A DNA stretch of 64,000 bases from Entamoeba invadens IP1 (Eukaryota > Evosea > Mastigamoebida > Endamoebidae). Under the pieces are notes generated by a model, which worked only from the letters and a program-made list of their open reading frames with translations, was not told the DNA's origin and searched no databases. Made by a program: the position numbers and the translations under genes. This document shows positions 17,536 through 29,954 of the stretch, piece by piece (positions within the stretch are counted from its first letter, which is position 1; every line of letters starts with the position of its first letter). The stretch spans positions 242,330 through 306,329 of the forward strand of contig NW_004443770.1 in assembly GCF_000330505.1 (NCBI RefSeq), read 5' to 3'.

Positions 17536-20287
17536 TTTGAATGACTCTATATACACAAAACTATTTTTGGTATAAATATAAAGAATAATTCAATTATGAT
17601 AATTTTATATTATTTGTTTTTATCAATTTTCATTGGGAAAATCACCTAATATTAATTCAAAATTATTTAAACAGTTTTGGGACAATTTAAAAAAATGTTA
17701 AAAGAACAGTATTTAGTTGTTGGGGAGTTAATATACGTTTTTAACAATATTTTAACTATTAATTATTATCAATTACAATTAGTTTTTTATTTTTTGCAAT
17801 ACATCACAATTTGTTTAAAATGTATTTAACAGTTAAATATTATGAGAAAGATTTGTATCCATTTATTATTAACCAAATAATAAAATTTGCCCATTAAAAA
17901 ATTTGAAAAAAATGATCATAAATAAATTAGTAATTTAAACTCTAGATCGTATTTGTAAGATAAAAATAAACAGACATACAGTCTTATTTAATATGTAATT
18001 ACAGATACTCAAGAAATATCACATGCAATTACATTTTTGAGTGATGTAATGATACAAGCAGATTAATAAAATTTAAAATAACTTCACATTTTATTAGATT
18101 TTCCTTTAAATTAAACCACTTCAAAACATCCAACGACAAATAATCTCGATATAAAATGGTGCGAATTGAAAGTATCATATTTTCACAATCGTGAATCAAC
18201 AAAAAAGAACCTCATTTAAACACGTGTAGTTAATGAAACTATTCTAAAAATAATTAAAAATTAAAAAACCAGAAAATGAAAAACTAAAAAATAATAATAA
18301 TGTTATTAACGAGTTCGCCGAAAAAAATACGAACACATAAATTGTATGCGTGAATTAAAAACGCATAGTTGATAAAGTTTGTTTTGTTCTGTGTCGTTTA
18401 GAAAATTCAAAAACAGAAATAGATGCTTGATAGAAATAGTCTCTGTCAAGGACATTGCTGCTCTCGACACTCATTGATAAAAAATGAAGGGCAAAGGGTC
18501 AAAATGTTGCCAACACACCTTTAAAACATTTGTATTCTCAAAGTGAGCCAACTCAACATTGGAAACCCCGAAATCTTTTCCAAAAATTGATATTTGGCAC
18601 ATCTTAGTCAAATAAGTTCTCAATTATTATTTGTTTTATTTAAGTTGTTGGCGGACAAAAAAACCGCCTTATAGTTTTAACAGGTTTTCCCTTTTATTTT
18701 TTTAACCAAACTAAAATTTGCCTTTTATTACTCTTCCTTTTAAAAAAATTACAATGAAAAAATCTAATTTGTTAATAAATTTGTTTGAGAAAACTTGTTT
18801 TGGTTTTTTCTTTTCAAAAATTTGACATGTAACTTTTTTCCTTATTGTTCATAATATTTTTTTTCGACAATTTTGTGTTTTAGATTTAAAACAAAGACAA
18901 TTAAATTTGGTTTATTTCAGTTTTTTGAATGAGCTGTTTTGGATTATTAACAATTTTTAAACAAAAAGTAGCTAACCCTTTTTAAGTTTTTTGATTCGTT
19001 TTTATTTTCGGTTTTTTGTTGTGAAAAAAATAATATCTACATTCTGATAAAACATAACCAAAATTCAGCAAAATCACCAAGTTGGTCATTCGGACCCTAG
19101 GTATAATAATAACTCACTTTCTAATTATTTTCAACAACAATTAGTTGAATGAAAACTTACAAATTTATTGTTTTATTATAAAATTGATTGTTTGTGTTAA
19201 TATGTCTTTTTATTGTATTAAAATTTCATAAAAATAACATTACCATTAAATTATTTGACAAACAAATCAGTCCGTCACACAACCAACACATAAATATAAT
19301 TTGGTATTGACTATTTTTTTAACATAATTGTATAACAATATATCATGTTTTCTAAAAAGTTTTGTTTTTTTGATAAATATGTTGGGTAATTGTTAAATTT
19401 TTTTTATTAACACCTAAGACTCTTGAAAAAAAAGAAAAACAATTTTCAAAAAAATGTTTTCAATTCCAATTTTATATTGTTTATGCAAATCAAATGGTAG
19501 ATTGTACAGCAAACTTTTTTCGCTACAATGTGCGCGGATAATTAAATAATAAAAAAATCGTCGTTTCAGTTTTTTTTCCAAATTTTTCCCGATTTTTACA
19601 ATTTTACCTAATTCCCGGGGTTTTAAACAATTATTTGTGTATAAGTTGATAAAAGGACAACGTTGGCGACTGGGACAACGTTTTACAACAAACTCTACAA
19701 GGTTGGACGATGCCATATAAAAATATTTATTTTTATGTTAATTTCGTTGTGTTCTAAACAGCACATTTGATAACGAAAACTCGATAATAGTTTTATATTC
19801 AAAATTCAATACAAGTTGTTAACAACTTTGGATCGAGTTGTACAAAAATTAACAATTTGTTTTGACTCACAAAAACAATTTATGTCATTCCAAAAATACA
19901 TATTATTTATAATTAGTTGTTTGTATTAACTTTATCCAAACACAGTTAAATAATCATTGAATTGTTGTGTTACACTATTATATTATATGGTTATTGTTTA
20001 AAATTTAAAAATAGAATTTTGTCATCCTTTTTTTCTTTGTCAAGTGATTTTTCAGCCTTCTGTAGTTTTATTTATTTAAACCATGTCTTGTTGTTTTTTA
20101 TGGAACAATAATTAAACCAATTATTCGGTTATTTTTTGATGATCTCGTATGAAATTAATTAAAACAATAAGGAATTTTGTTTAAATAACAACAAAATATA
20201 TACAATTTCGTTGTTGCAATAAAAATAAAAAACCGTTGCCTTCTTTTTAACAACTTCCATTTAACTTTACAAATTTAAATAATATTA
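17536..20287. other. 2.75-kb AT-rich stretch without a supported gene
   Basis: Only short, low-complexity ORFs occur here, none with a recognisable motif. A minus-strand segment near 18,450-18,620 is GC-richer than its surroundings and reads as a short peptide-like stretch (NVELAHFENTNVLK) interrupted by a stop. It may be a worn gene fragment that I cannot name. Otherwise I see long T and A runs only. Confidence 0.4.
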
Positions 20288-20599
20288 TACAGTAAAAATT
20301 CTATCGGTGTGTAAAGTCATGAAAATGGTTTTCCCAAGGTGTGTAAATTTTTTTTTCTTTTCTTTTTTAATTTCTGGCAAAAAAAAACTAAAAAATAATG
20401 AAATTTGTAAAACTATCCACAATCAAGAAAAATGACAAAATGTATTTTTTTGTTTTTTTATGAAAAAAAAAACGCGACACGTGTAAACATAAAATAATAT
20501 TGTGAATTTTTTTAATTTGTCTAATTGTTTAGAATAAGAACAACGCATTGTGTTTTTGTATAAACACGTGGACTTTTGGTGCGGATTCTTGTCAATTTA

Positions 20600-21120
20600 C
20601 AACTCGAGTGTACCTTGATAATTGCTTCAATTGCTTCTTTGTCTTTTGTTGATAACCTTAAAAAATGTGCTTGTTCACCGTGTTATTGCACGGTAGCATA
20701 AGGTGAGTGTCGATTTTTAGCCTCAAACGTCATCATCTTGTCGTCCTTTGCCTTAAACTTCTTTGCGTCTGCAACCATCTTGTCCACCTGTTCCTTTGAG
20801 AGTCTTCTTTCCTATTGTCTCGTCTCCAGCTGACACATTTAATATCCCATTTGCATTTGTGTCAAATGTGACTTCAATTGTGAGACTCCACATGGTGCTA
20901 ATAAGATACCAAACAACCCAAACTTTCCAAGCAGGTTGCAATGTGATGTCATAGATGCCTCGCCCTCAAAGACTTGGATGGGCACGTCAGGCTTATTGTC
21001 TGCATGTGTCGTAAATATCTGTGACGTTCTTGCTGAAATTAATAAGTTTTGTGGTATCAATTCTGTCATCACACCAATCACAAGCGTTCTCTTGTGATTG
21101 GTGTGTGGAAGTCGGTGCAT
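20600..21120 (-). pseudogene. HSP70 C-terminal fragment (relic)
   Basis: Read on the minus strand, the sequence gives VIGVMTELIPQN, then SQIFTTHADNKPDVPIQVFE, then NLLGKFGLFGI, then LTQMQ/IEVTFDTNANGILNVS, then KFKAKDDK...FEAKN and STKDKEAIEAIIK. This is the substrate-binding domain and start of the lid of cytosolic HSP70, in correct order, with several frameshifts and stops. The nucleotide-binding domain is absent. It lies inside the inverted repeats of the 20,290-23,736 element and was probably captured by it or caught between its ends. It is non-functional. Confidence 0.85.
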
Positions 21121-21202
21121 TTTTTATTATCATTTAAAGTTTGATATTTTTTTGATAAGCATTTTCTGCTTTTCTTTTCTTATCTTTTTTGAATTTATTA
21201 TT

Positions 21203-21234
21203 GTTTGATAATTTTTCTCTTTTTAAGTTTTTAT
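21203..21234. repeat. Left copy of 32-bp direct repeat flanking the hAT element
   Basis: This sequence begins GTTTGATAATTTTTCTC and ends TTTTTAT directly at the CAGGGT terminus of the hAT element. It is repeated exactly at 23,519-23,550 on the other side. It is longer than the 8-bp duplication made by hAT transposases. Confidence 0.85.
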
Positions 21235-23518
21235 CAGGGTCGGCCAAACAATCATGTTATTGAAAAAAAAACTTAAAAAACAAAAAAATGGTAAAAACAT
21301 TGATTTTTTTATTAATTAATTATATCAGACAAAACAGAATTGTTTTTTACCAAAAATGAATAAAAAAAGAAATAAAACGATAAATAATTTTAAAAACTTA
21401 ATTTAAGGTTATTTTGAATATTAAAAGAAGAATTCATTTTGGATTCTTTATTATATTATTATAAAAAGATGAAAACTTAGAACGAAATAAAACAAATGCC
21501 TGTTAAAGTAGATTGGATACAAGACAAGTTGGCAGATAAAATAGTTACTAAAACATTTTATTGTATCATTTGTGGTAAAATTATGAGCTGTAATGGTTTA
21601 AATTTACATACTTTACAACACAAAACAATATTTGATAATATAGAACTTAAAAAATGTTTGATAAAAAAGTATTTTAATGGTAAGCGATTTTCAAACAATT
21701 GTGAAGGTAAAGGAATTGATTCTTATGTTTTTGAAAACCAATTAGAAAATGAATATAACACAAGAAATAAGATAAAAGAAACAAACATGACTATCGCTCA
21801 AATAATTTCTGAAAATGATTTATTATGTAAAACAGATGTAATTAAAAATATAATACAAATAATTATTCAAGTTGCCGAAGAATTTGGAATTAACACAATA
21901 AATAAACTAAGTCTTTCAAGAACATCGATGAGGCGATTCTCAGAAACTGTATTTGAAAAAGAAGAAGAGAAAAAGTTATACATAATACAAAAAGATAAAT
22001 ATGTTTCAATCCAGACTGATGAGTCAAAGATACACTCACATTCTCAATACATTTTTATAGTCGTACAATTAACCAAGAAAATATAATACATAATTTTATA
22101 TTAGAAATGTCAACTCTAGAAGCCAAATCAACAGGAAAAGAAATATTCAATAAATTAAAAGTTATAATAGATAAATACAAAATTAGCCAAAGCAAAATTA
22201 TTTCGATAACCACAGATGGGGGTGCCAATGTGAATGGCAAAAACAGTGGTGCCGCGACATTATTTTGTGAATATATCAACATAATTCCAAAACAATTACA
22301 ATGTGATAAAAATTGGTGTTATTGTCACAAAATTAATTTGATATCCAAATCACTTGAATCAATAATCACTGTAAGCAAATTTGTTAATTTTTTTAGAACA
22401 ATTTGTAACGTTTTGATAGAAGATTCAATTAAGAGCAAAACACACAATTCGGCAGTACCAACTGATTGTTGTACACGACGGTTAAGTGTTGGAAATATAA
22501 TTGTGTTCGTTTACAATAATTGGAACGATATTGAATTAAGATTGTTGGAAATGTGTGTTGAATATACTGTTATCGATGATGTTGATATATTAGACTGTAT
22601 ATTGTTTTTTCAAAATAAAAATAACTATTTTATAACTTCTTTTTTAATTGATACAGTTGTTAAATTGAACAATTTAAACAAAAATTTACAAATTGAAAAT
22701 GGGTTAATTGTGAAAGAAACTGGTAAAATTGTTAATTTTTACAACAATAATAATGACAAAATTAACAAATTAAATAACAACGATTTTTCTGAATTTGAAA
22801 ATATAAATGGTTGTAATGTGGTTATTTGTTCGGCACAAAAAGAGTTGTTTTTGGAAATACTAGAAAAAATTAAAAAAGGAATCGAGTTGAGATTTAATTG
22901 TGTTAAATTTAATGGTTTTGAGAGTACAAATAATTTGGTTTTCACAAATTTGGAAATTTATACATTGTTTGCCTTATATTTTGGCAAAATAATAAAAAAC
23001 AAACAAACTGTTATACCTCTACAACTTGAATATTTGTTGGAAGAAATTGTTCAACTTAGAACAGTTGTCAATGATGAAATAGAGTTCGTGTTAGTTAAAA
23101 ACATGGATGTTAATTGTTTTGATATTTACTCTTATGTTGATATAATTAAAATATATCCAAAATTGTGGAATTTTCATTTGTATATCTCTGCTGTTTTTCC
23201 AACAAGTACAATGAGTGAATCTGGTTTTTCTATAGCAAAAAATACCTGGCAACCAAACATTTCATTTTCTTCATTCAACGCGAGAGTTGTGCTAAAAAAG
23301 AACAAATCGATATTGTAATAAAAAAATAATATTTATAATTAAAATTTTTTGAAATTTTGTTTAAAATGTTAACTATCGTTTTATTGATTTAAAAAAACAT
23401 TTTTACATTTAAATTTTTATTAATATTTTTATTTGCAATTTGCTAAAACTAAATAAATAATGACACGTATTTGAGATTGTCACGAAGTTGTTTAAAAACT
23501 GGATCTTGGCCGACCCTG
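21235..23518 (+). mobile_element. hAT superfamily transposon
   Basis: The element starts CAGGGTCGGCCAA (21235) and ends with the exact complement TTGGCCGACCCTG (23518). These are 13-bp inverted repeats of hAT type. It contains one transposase gene in plus orientation, split by a single frame break. It is inserted in the HSP70-carrying element just upstream of the HSP70 fragment. It is flanked by a 32-bp direct repeat rather than the 8-bp duplication usual for hAT. Confidence 0.85.
21496..23318 (+). pseudogene. hAT transposase, one frame break
   Basis: About 605 codons. The start ATG at 21496 gives a zinc-finger-like N-terminus (YCIICGKIM...LHTLQH, a C2H2/BED-like spacing). A frame break near 22,050-22,080 separates the first 196 residues, which end in SIQTDESKIHSHSQYI, from the rest. 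The second part has TTDGGANVNGK, carrying a catalytic-type Asp, followed by a C...CHKINLI segment typical of hAT. It ends in a hATC dimerisation-like block, WNFHLYISAVFPTS...SESGFSIA. Only one defect is visible, so this copy is relatively young among the elements in this window. Confidence 0.8.
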
Positions 23519-23550
23519 GTTTGATAATTTTTCTCTTTTTAAGTTTTTAT
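23519..23550. repeat. Right copy of 32-bp direct repeat flanking the hAT element
   Basis: Exact copy of the sequence at 21,203-21,234, starting immediately after the CCCTG terminus of the hAT element. The poly-T tract continues beyond it into different sequence. Confidence 0.85.
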
Positions 23551-24330
23551 TTCCAAATCTTTACTCTTTTAAAATAAAAACAAATTTGCAATTGACATTA
23601 TTTTTGCGGGTTTTGGTGTTAAATATGTGGGAAATCATTATATTCTATCGGTGTGAAGGTGACTTTTGATTGGTCAAAACCACACACCGATAGAGTCACA
23701 CACGGATGGAATCACACACCGATAGAATTTCTACTGTATATATTAAAATATATGGAATTTTTAACCATAAAATCTGAATATGCCTCGTGTAGACTTATCT
23801 ATTCGAAGTGGTAATTTGTATTTATTTGTTATAACAATTTTATTATTTAGAACTATTGTAAAGATAGGAAGAAGTTAAAAATAAGAAAGAGGTATTTTAT
23901 CCATTTTATATAAATATACATACAATCAAATTTTAATGAATAATAAACATTTTATTCATAGAATAACAAAATATTGTTTTTTAAATTAATGAATTTATAA
24001 TTATATTTTATAATATATTTATATCAAGTTTTATTGTATTTTTGAATATGATGAATTATGGTTGAGTGGATTATTTAATTATAGTTTGTCTTTTAAAGTT
24101 ATTTTGTAAACAAAAAAGCTTCATTCATATGTAAATATCGGGCATTAGGTTAAATGTGAAAAAACTTGAAACAATTGGGATAGTTTTATAAAAGGTCTTA
24201 CCGAAATATTTCAATTTTATCGGCCCAAAATATACTCGACAGCGTTCAAGACAGAGCACTTTTAAAGACAGACCGTGTAATAAAATTTAAGGAAGTGTGG
24301 TAAATAAATGATAACTAAAGCATCTAAATC

Positions 24331-24341
24331 GTTTATTTAAA
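24331..24341 (+). promoter_or_regulatory. Entamoeba TATA-like element of the kinase gene
   Basis: GTTTATTTAAA lies about 35 bases upstream of the kinase start codon at 24375. Its position and sequence fit the GTATTTAAA-type TATA element described for Entamoeba promoters. Confidence 0.45.
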
Positions 24342-24374
24342 AAGTTTGAAAGTATCTCTAAAAAACAAATATAT

Positions 24375-27300
24375 ATGATAAATTTGTTATTTGTATCTGT
24401 GTTGATCATATTGGCGTTATCAACATGTCCATTAAATGAAATTGAAGGAACAGAATATGTCTTGACTGGAAATGAAGTGTGTGAATATACAGAGTCGGTT
24501 ATAATTACATCAAGTAAGTTACAAATAAAAACTGGCTCGACTTTAAAAACAAAAAAAATTTGGAACTTGTTGGAAGTAATATCACACTCGAATCAAATTG
24601 CATTTTGAATGTTTCTGAATTGTTGAAAATAAAACATGGAAGTACGTGTAATGCGACTGGCAATTCAATTATAAATACCAATCAATTGGAATTAAGTTCA
24701 TCAACAATAGATCTTGAAGATACTTCAATTATAAATACCAATCAATTGGAATTAAGTTCAAATTCAAAAATTAATCTTTCTGGAAATTCCATGCTAAATT
24801 CTGTTGGGAATGTCATTTTTGTAACCTCTTTATTTAAACTTTCTGAAAATGCGCGCCTTTCAGTGAAAGGTAATATATCTTTAAGTGGTGGTACATCTCC
24901 AAATAAACTTTCAGGAAAATCAAGACTTTCTTGTCATTCTTTGAATTCTAAGACAGTTGGCAGTCAGTTTTTAATAAATGAATATTCACACGTTGAGTTG
25001 CAAGGCTCTTTTATCTTTAAATTATCTAGAGATATTTTCAAATATTGAGTTCAACACAACGAATTAATTTTGTATCAAAATCATTTGAATTGACAAGAGA
25101 ATTTGATGCTGATAATCGAAGTACAATTCAAATAGAAAATCTTTCTTTAACTTTGACAAGCACATTTAAAGTCTCCACAGATAGAACAATCAAAGATCTT
25201 CCACTCTTTTTTGTATCGAATACGGTTACAATAACTGGGTTTAGTGGTTTTACACATGATTGTGATTTCGACTTTTTGTTCACAAACAACACTCTTAATG
25301 AGTCATTATACACAACCCCATTCAAAGTACTTTTAGAAGGTCACCTATTACGGTATGGTGCTTCAGATGAGATATATTGTCATGTGAACCACACTGAAGA
25401 CACACCATATCCATATTACATCGAAAATTATTGCCCACTCACTGATGCATACATCACGCCAATTGACACCTTTTATCAAATGAAAGTCAAAGTAGATGCG
25501 CCTAAACAGAGTTTAAATGTAAAAAGCACAGAAAACGAAGAAAATGTGATTGTAATTGGAAACCAAAAATACGATTTGTCACTCACCGAATTTATTGAGA
25601 TTGAAATGATATCTGACAACCAAGTTGTTTTGAATAATATTATGATAACAAAAAACGTATTTCTCGTTGCTGTGAATGGGTTTGAATACAATAACACGTC
25701 GTGCAAGTCGGGGTATTTCCAAAACGGCATTTTTATCTGTCAAAATCATATACCATGTACTGAAGGTGGTAAGACCACTGATGGAAGATGTGTAGCATGT
25801 CAAGTCGCAAATTGTGTGACGTGTGATGGCGACAAAGGTAACTGTATAAAATGCAAAGAGAATTTGACATACAATACCAATACAAACATGTGTGAAGAAT
25901 ACACAAACTGTCTTTCATTTACAAAAGACAAGTGTCTTCGATGTAACGATGGCTTTGTATTTGAAGGTAACAATTGTGTTAAAATCACCGAAGGCAACGG
26001 AAATTGCCAAATAAAAGTAAGCGTTCCATCAGAGTGCTTATTGTGTGATTTAACAAACATGACATTAATCAACAGCAATGGAGTATGCAGTGTTGTAGAC
26101 AGCAATGTTGCTGTTCACAGTCTTTCAAACGTTGTTGAATGCAAAAATGGGTTTTATGTACAAAACAACATGTGTAACAATTGCACAACCAACAACAATG
26201 GAAGTCTGTTGTGTTCGTCCAAAAACACTGAGAAGTGTGATAAGACGTGTATATGTGAAAGAAGATGGCAGTGTCTGTGTCAAAAATGTGTGTTCAGAAG
26301 GAATAAATAACGAAGAAAATGGGAAGTGTGCACCACAAATAGACAACTGCATAAAATACGTGAATGTTATGTGTGTAGAATGTTCTTTTGAGTACTCATA
26401 TGATGGCAATGTGAGTTGTGTTGAGCCATCAAAAGTTAATGTGAGCTGTGGAATGGCAACTCCGGTTGGGTGTATCAGATGTGATGGAAATACCTTCCTG
26501 AATGTATCGACACACAAATGTGAGGCGTGTAACTCAAATTGTGAAAGTTGTTTGAATTCAACTAAGTGCCTGTCATGTGTAGATGGGTACTTTTTGAGTG
26601 ACCACATCTGCAAATCCAATGACGCGTTGAATGACACTTGTGCACGAAAAGTGCCAAATGGGAATGGTTGTTTGGAGTGCAAAGTTGGGTATTACAAAAA
26701 GGGAACAGATTGTGTGCTGTGTGATGTCAAGTGTGGTGAGTGTATGACAGAGAACTCGTGTATTAAATGCAATGCAACAAATTACAAAACGAGTAATGGC
26801 GATTGTCTTCCACGCTCTTCGATTTCGACGTGTGCTGTTGAAGTGACTGAAAGTGGCTGTTCAACGTGTAAAAATGGGTATTACACAGTCAATGGAAATG
26901 AGTGTCAGAAGTGTGTTGAAAGGTGTGCAAAGTGTTCAGAACCGACTCGGTGCACATCATGTGATGACACATATGTGCTCAAAAGCACCAGTTGTGTGAG
27001 TTATAACACCATCACAAAGTGCACCAAAACAAAAGACTCAAAATGTTCATCATATACATTTTGGTATTCACCAAGTGACGATGGCACGTATTGTTCAAAG
27101 ACAGCTGTGTGGTGGGTAATACTTCTAATAATTGTCATTGTCATTTCAATTCTTGTGTTGGTCATAGTGTCGGTCTCCTTTGTTATGGTTAAAGTCATAA
27201 AGCACAAAAGAGATACCAGCAACTTCACACTTTTCAAATTGAAGCACACCAATATGACTTTTGTCGAAATGGCAAATGGTCTGATAATTCACACCAAAAA

Positions 27301-28453
27301 CAAAGGATTTTTGATCACTGATGATGACCAAGACTATGACGAAATTGATGTTAACAAACAAATCAAGAATCTGTTTTCTATTGGAAACACAACAAACCAT
27401 AAAGTCAAGATTCAGTTCACTTCTAAAAATGATATTGAAAAATACACAATCCGTTTTGAACCTTCAATTGTAACAATTCCTCCAAAATTCGCGTGTGAAT
27501 TTAGTCTATTTCTTAGTCCATTGTGTACATCGACGATAGACAGTACTTTTGTTGTTAGTTATCTCTTTACCACGAGTGATAGTACAACGTGTGCATATCA
27601 TGTGAATTTTAAATACACCACCAAACTATCAACACGACTTGATCCAGACGAGTTGATTGAAGAGAAACAACTCGGAGAAGGTTCTTTTGGAATTGTGTTT
27701 AAAGGTTTTTTCAGAGGAAATATCGTTGCTATCAAAAAGATGAAAAATTTAGTCAATTCTTCACATCAAATGGAAGAATTTGAGAATGAGGTTTTAATGT
27801 TAGACAAGTTTAGAAGTGAATATATCGTTTACTTCTATGGCGCTGTATTCATACCCAACAAGATATGTATGGTCACTGAATTTGCACAATATGGCAGTTT
27901 ACAAGATTTAATGAAAAATAAAAAGGGTGAAGTTATTAAAATAAAACTTCGTGTTAAATTCATGTTCGATGCAGCAAAGGGAATTTTATATCTTCATGAA
28001 AATGGGATGCTACACAGAGACATCAAACCAGACAACATCCTCATGTTGTCATTAAATTTGAATGGAAATGTTAATGCAAAATTGACAGATTTTGGAAGTG
28101 CAAGAAACGTCAATCTACTGATGACTAATATGACGTTCACTAAAGGTATTGGTACACCAATTTACATGGCACCTGAAGTGTTGAAACAGGAAAAATACAC
28201 AAAAAGCGCGGACGTGTATTCATTCGCAATAACCATGTTTGAATGTTTTTCTTGGAAAGATGCATATCCTATCACCACATTCAAATTTCCTTGGAAAATT
28301 GCAGAGTTTGTTTCATCTGGAAAGCGTCCTGATATAAGTGATACAATCCCAATTGTGTTGAATGAATTGATACAAAAATGTTGGGTACAAAAACAAAAAG
28401 AGCGATTAGATATTCATCACATAAAAGAACAGTTGCAATCTCTGTTTATATAA
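24375..28453 (+). pseudogene. CXXC-rich transmembrane kinase (TMK family), frameshifted ectodomain
   Basis: The layout is typical of Entamoeba receptor-like TMKs. A signal peptide (MINLLFVSVLIILALSTC) comes first. A beta-helix-like Asn/Ser/Leu repeat region follows, then many CxxC units from about 25,780 to 27,060. One transmembrane span (27,105-27,190), a juxtamembrane domain and a complete kinase domain complete it. The kinase shows GEGSFG (~27,676), VAIKK, HRDIKPDN (~28,014), DFG (~28,090) and APE (~28,170), all intact. The ectodomain is broken three times: in an A run near 24,550, near 25,035 and near 26,250. The distal part alone is open for 782 codons. An exact 37-bp internal repeat with 60-bp period lies at 24,664-24,760. 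It is most likely a pseudogene; sequencing error at three places is less likely but possible. Confidence 0.8.
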
Positions 28454-29954
28454 CAATAATAAAAATATTCAGAAATATACTATAAAAATAATTTGACTTT
28501 AACCAGTGATATTAATTGTAATGGTTTTATATGAAGTGGATATTATTATAACATAGAACAATGTTCCTCATTTTTTAACTTGTCAAAAAAACTCCAATTA
28601 GAATTAGCAATACATTTGGGTCTCTTAATTTCTTCAATATTTTTCCTGTTTCCATTATGCCTTAGGAAAATAAACAATCATAAAAGTAAAAAGGTTAATA
28701 TTAATACTAAAACGAGATCATTTAATGGATCATCATTATTAGTATCAATTAACTTTAAAAATGAAAATACTTTCAGTATAATTTCTTTTAGGCTTTCCTT
28801 TGTAAAAAATGGATCTTAATTATGTTACATGATGAAATTAATAGGGATAAAAACATGCTTAGGGAAAATTTGCTTTTTGAAAAAATAAGACTGAAAAGGC
28901 TATTTTTACGGCAAAAAAAAACATTTTTGGTAAAGCCAAATTTATAAACATTTAAATTATCGGGACATTAGGTATTGTCAAATTTTATATTTTTAAAGTC
29001 AAATCTAAAAATAAAAGACAACAAAAAATAAATAACATATAAAAAACAATTAGCGTTTTTATTATTGAAATTAGCGATTTTTTTATTAAATTTTATTTTG
29101 AAAAACTAAAAAATATATTTTAAAAATATAGCGTATTTTTCAAATTAACAAGTAAAAAAGATCAATGAAAAAAATAACTAACAACAATAATTTAATTTTA
29201 ATAAAATGTATATATATATATGGTAGGGTGCGCAATCCCAAACCAAAATTGCTCAAAATGCCCGTTTTTTACATTAAAAATCTATTTGCATAAGACAATG
29301 ATTATTATTCAATAATCGCAATCTACAAATAACATTTCAAAAAGGAACTTGTAGTTCCTTTTTGAGATATGCCATTTCGACCAAAAAATCAAAGATCAAC
29401 AACAAAAAACCAGTTTTTTATTATTTGTATTTATAATTTCAAAATCATTTTCATCACCAAAAAGAAAAAAATGCCAATTTCTTCATCTTTTTTTTACAAA
29501 TCTCCAAAAAACTTTATTCTCTTACCACAAAAATATAAAATTTAATGGTAAAAAAAAGAAAAAAGGAATAACTTTGAAAATAAAAGGTATTAACATGTTT
29601 TTTTAAGTTGAGATTATTTTTAGCTAGTCTCAACTTAAAAACAAAAAACAAAGAAATATAATCTGATAAATTGTAAAAAAAACCGAAGTCGGTTTTTCTC
29701 TCGGATATAAAATGATTCATTTTATCGTTGTAGACTTTGTTTAGTAATGAAGTTCTAAATGTGGTGGTTCCACACAGCTTCACATTGGGGCCAAAAAAAC
29801 TCAAATGAGACAAAATAATCATTTGCGTTTGTGATTGAGTGTGGCTATATTTTTTGTTTATGTTTTTTAATATTTACCATACATTCGTTACTGTCATTAT
29901 AAACAAAAATATTAAAAAACAAAAATAAAAATAAAAGTTGTTATATTTTATACT
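28454..29954. other. 1.5-kb AT-rich intergenic stretch with hairpins
   Basis: No supported gene. Two clear inverted repeats are present. AAAAAGGAACT/AGTTCCTTTTT has a 3-base loop (29,339-29,363), and TTTAAGTTGAGA/TCTCAACTTAAA lies at about 29,601-29,639. The short ORFs here are low-complexity and lack family motifs. Confidence 0.4.

Larger units (their letters stand above)
20290..23736. mobile_element. Pogo/mariner-ended element carrying an HSP70 fragment and a nested hAT
   Basis: The left end CAGTAAAAATTCTATCGGTGTG (from 20290) and the right end, complement CAGTAGAAATTCTATCGGTGTG (to 23736), form inverted repeats. They are flanked by TA on both sides, the target duplication of the Tc1/mariner-pogo superfamily. 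The CTATCGGTGTG motif recurs near the right end (23,643; 23,684 and 23,714 in reverse), as subterminal repeats do. No transposase of this type lies inside. Instead there is a minus-strand HSP70 gene fragment (20,600-21,120), and a hAT element is inserted at 21,235-23,518. This is the layout of a non-autonomous, gene-fragment-carrying transposon. Confidence 0.7.

Noticed and set aside
19414..19716. 100-aa minus-strand ORF
   Set aside because: Low-complexity ends, no promoter element, no recognised motif. Not distinguishable from chance.
25128..27400. Long minus-strand ORFs (up to 185 aa) opposite the kinase gene
   Set aside because: They mirror the Cys-rich plus-strand coding sequence and have no promoter or family motif. 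Antisense shadows.
28580..28819. 79-aa ORF after the kinase gene
   Set aside because: Starts at a non-ATG codon, low complexity, no motif and no promoter.
29514..29822. 102-aa minus-strand ORF
   Set aside because: Phe/Lys-rich, starts in no recognisable context, no family signature. Possibly a worn transposase piece, but not supportable.
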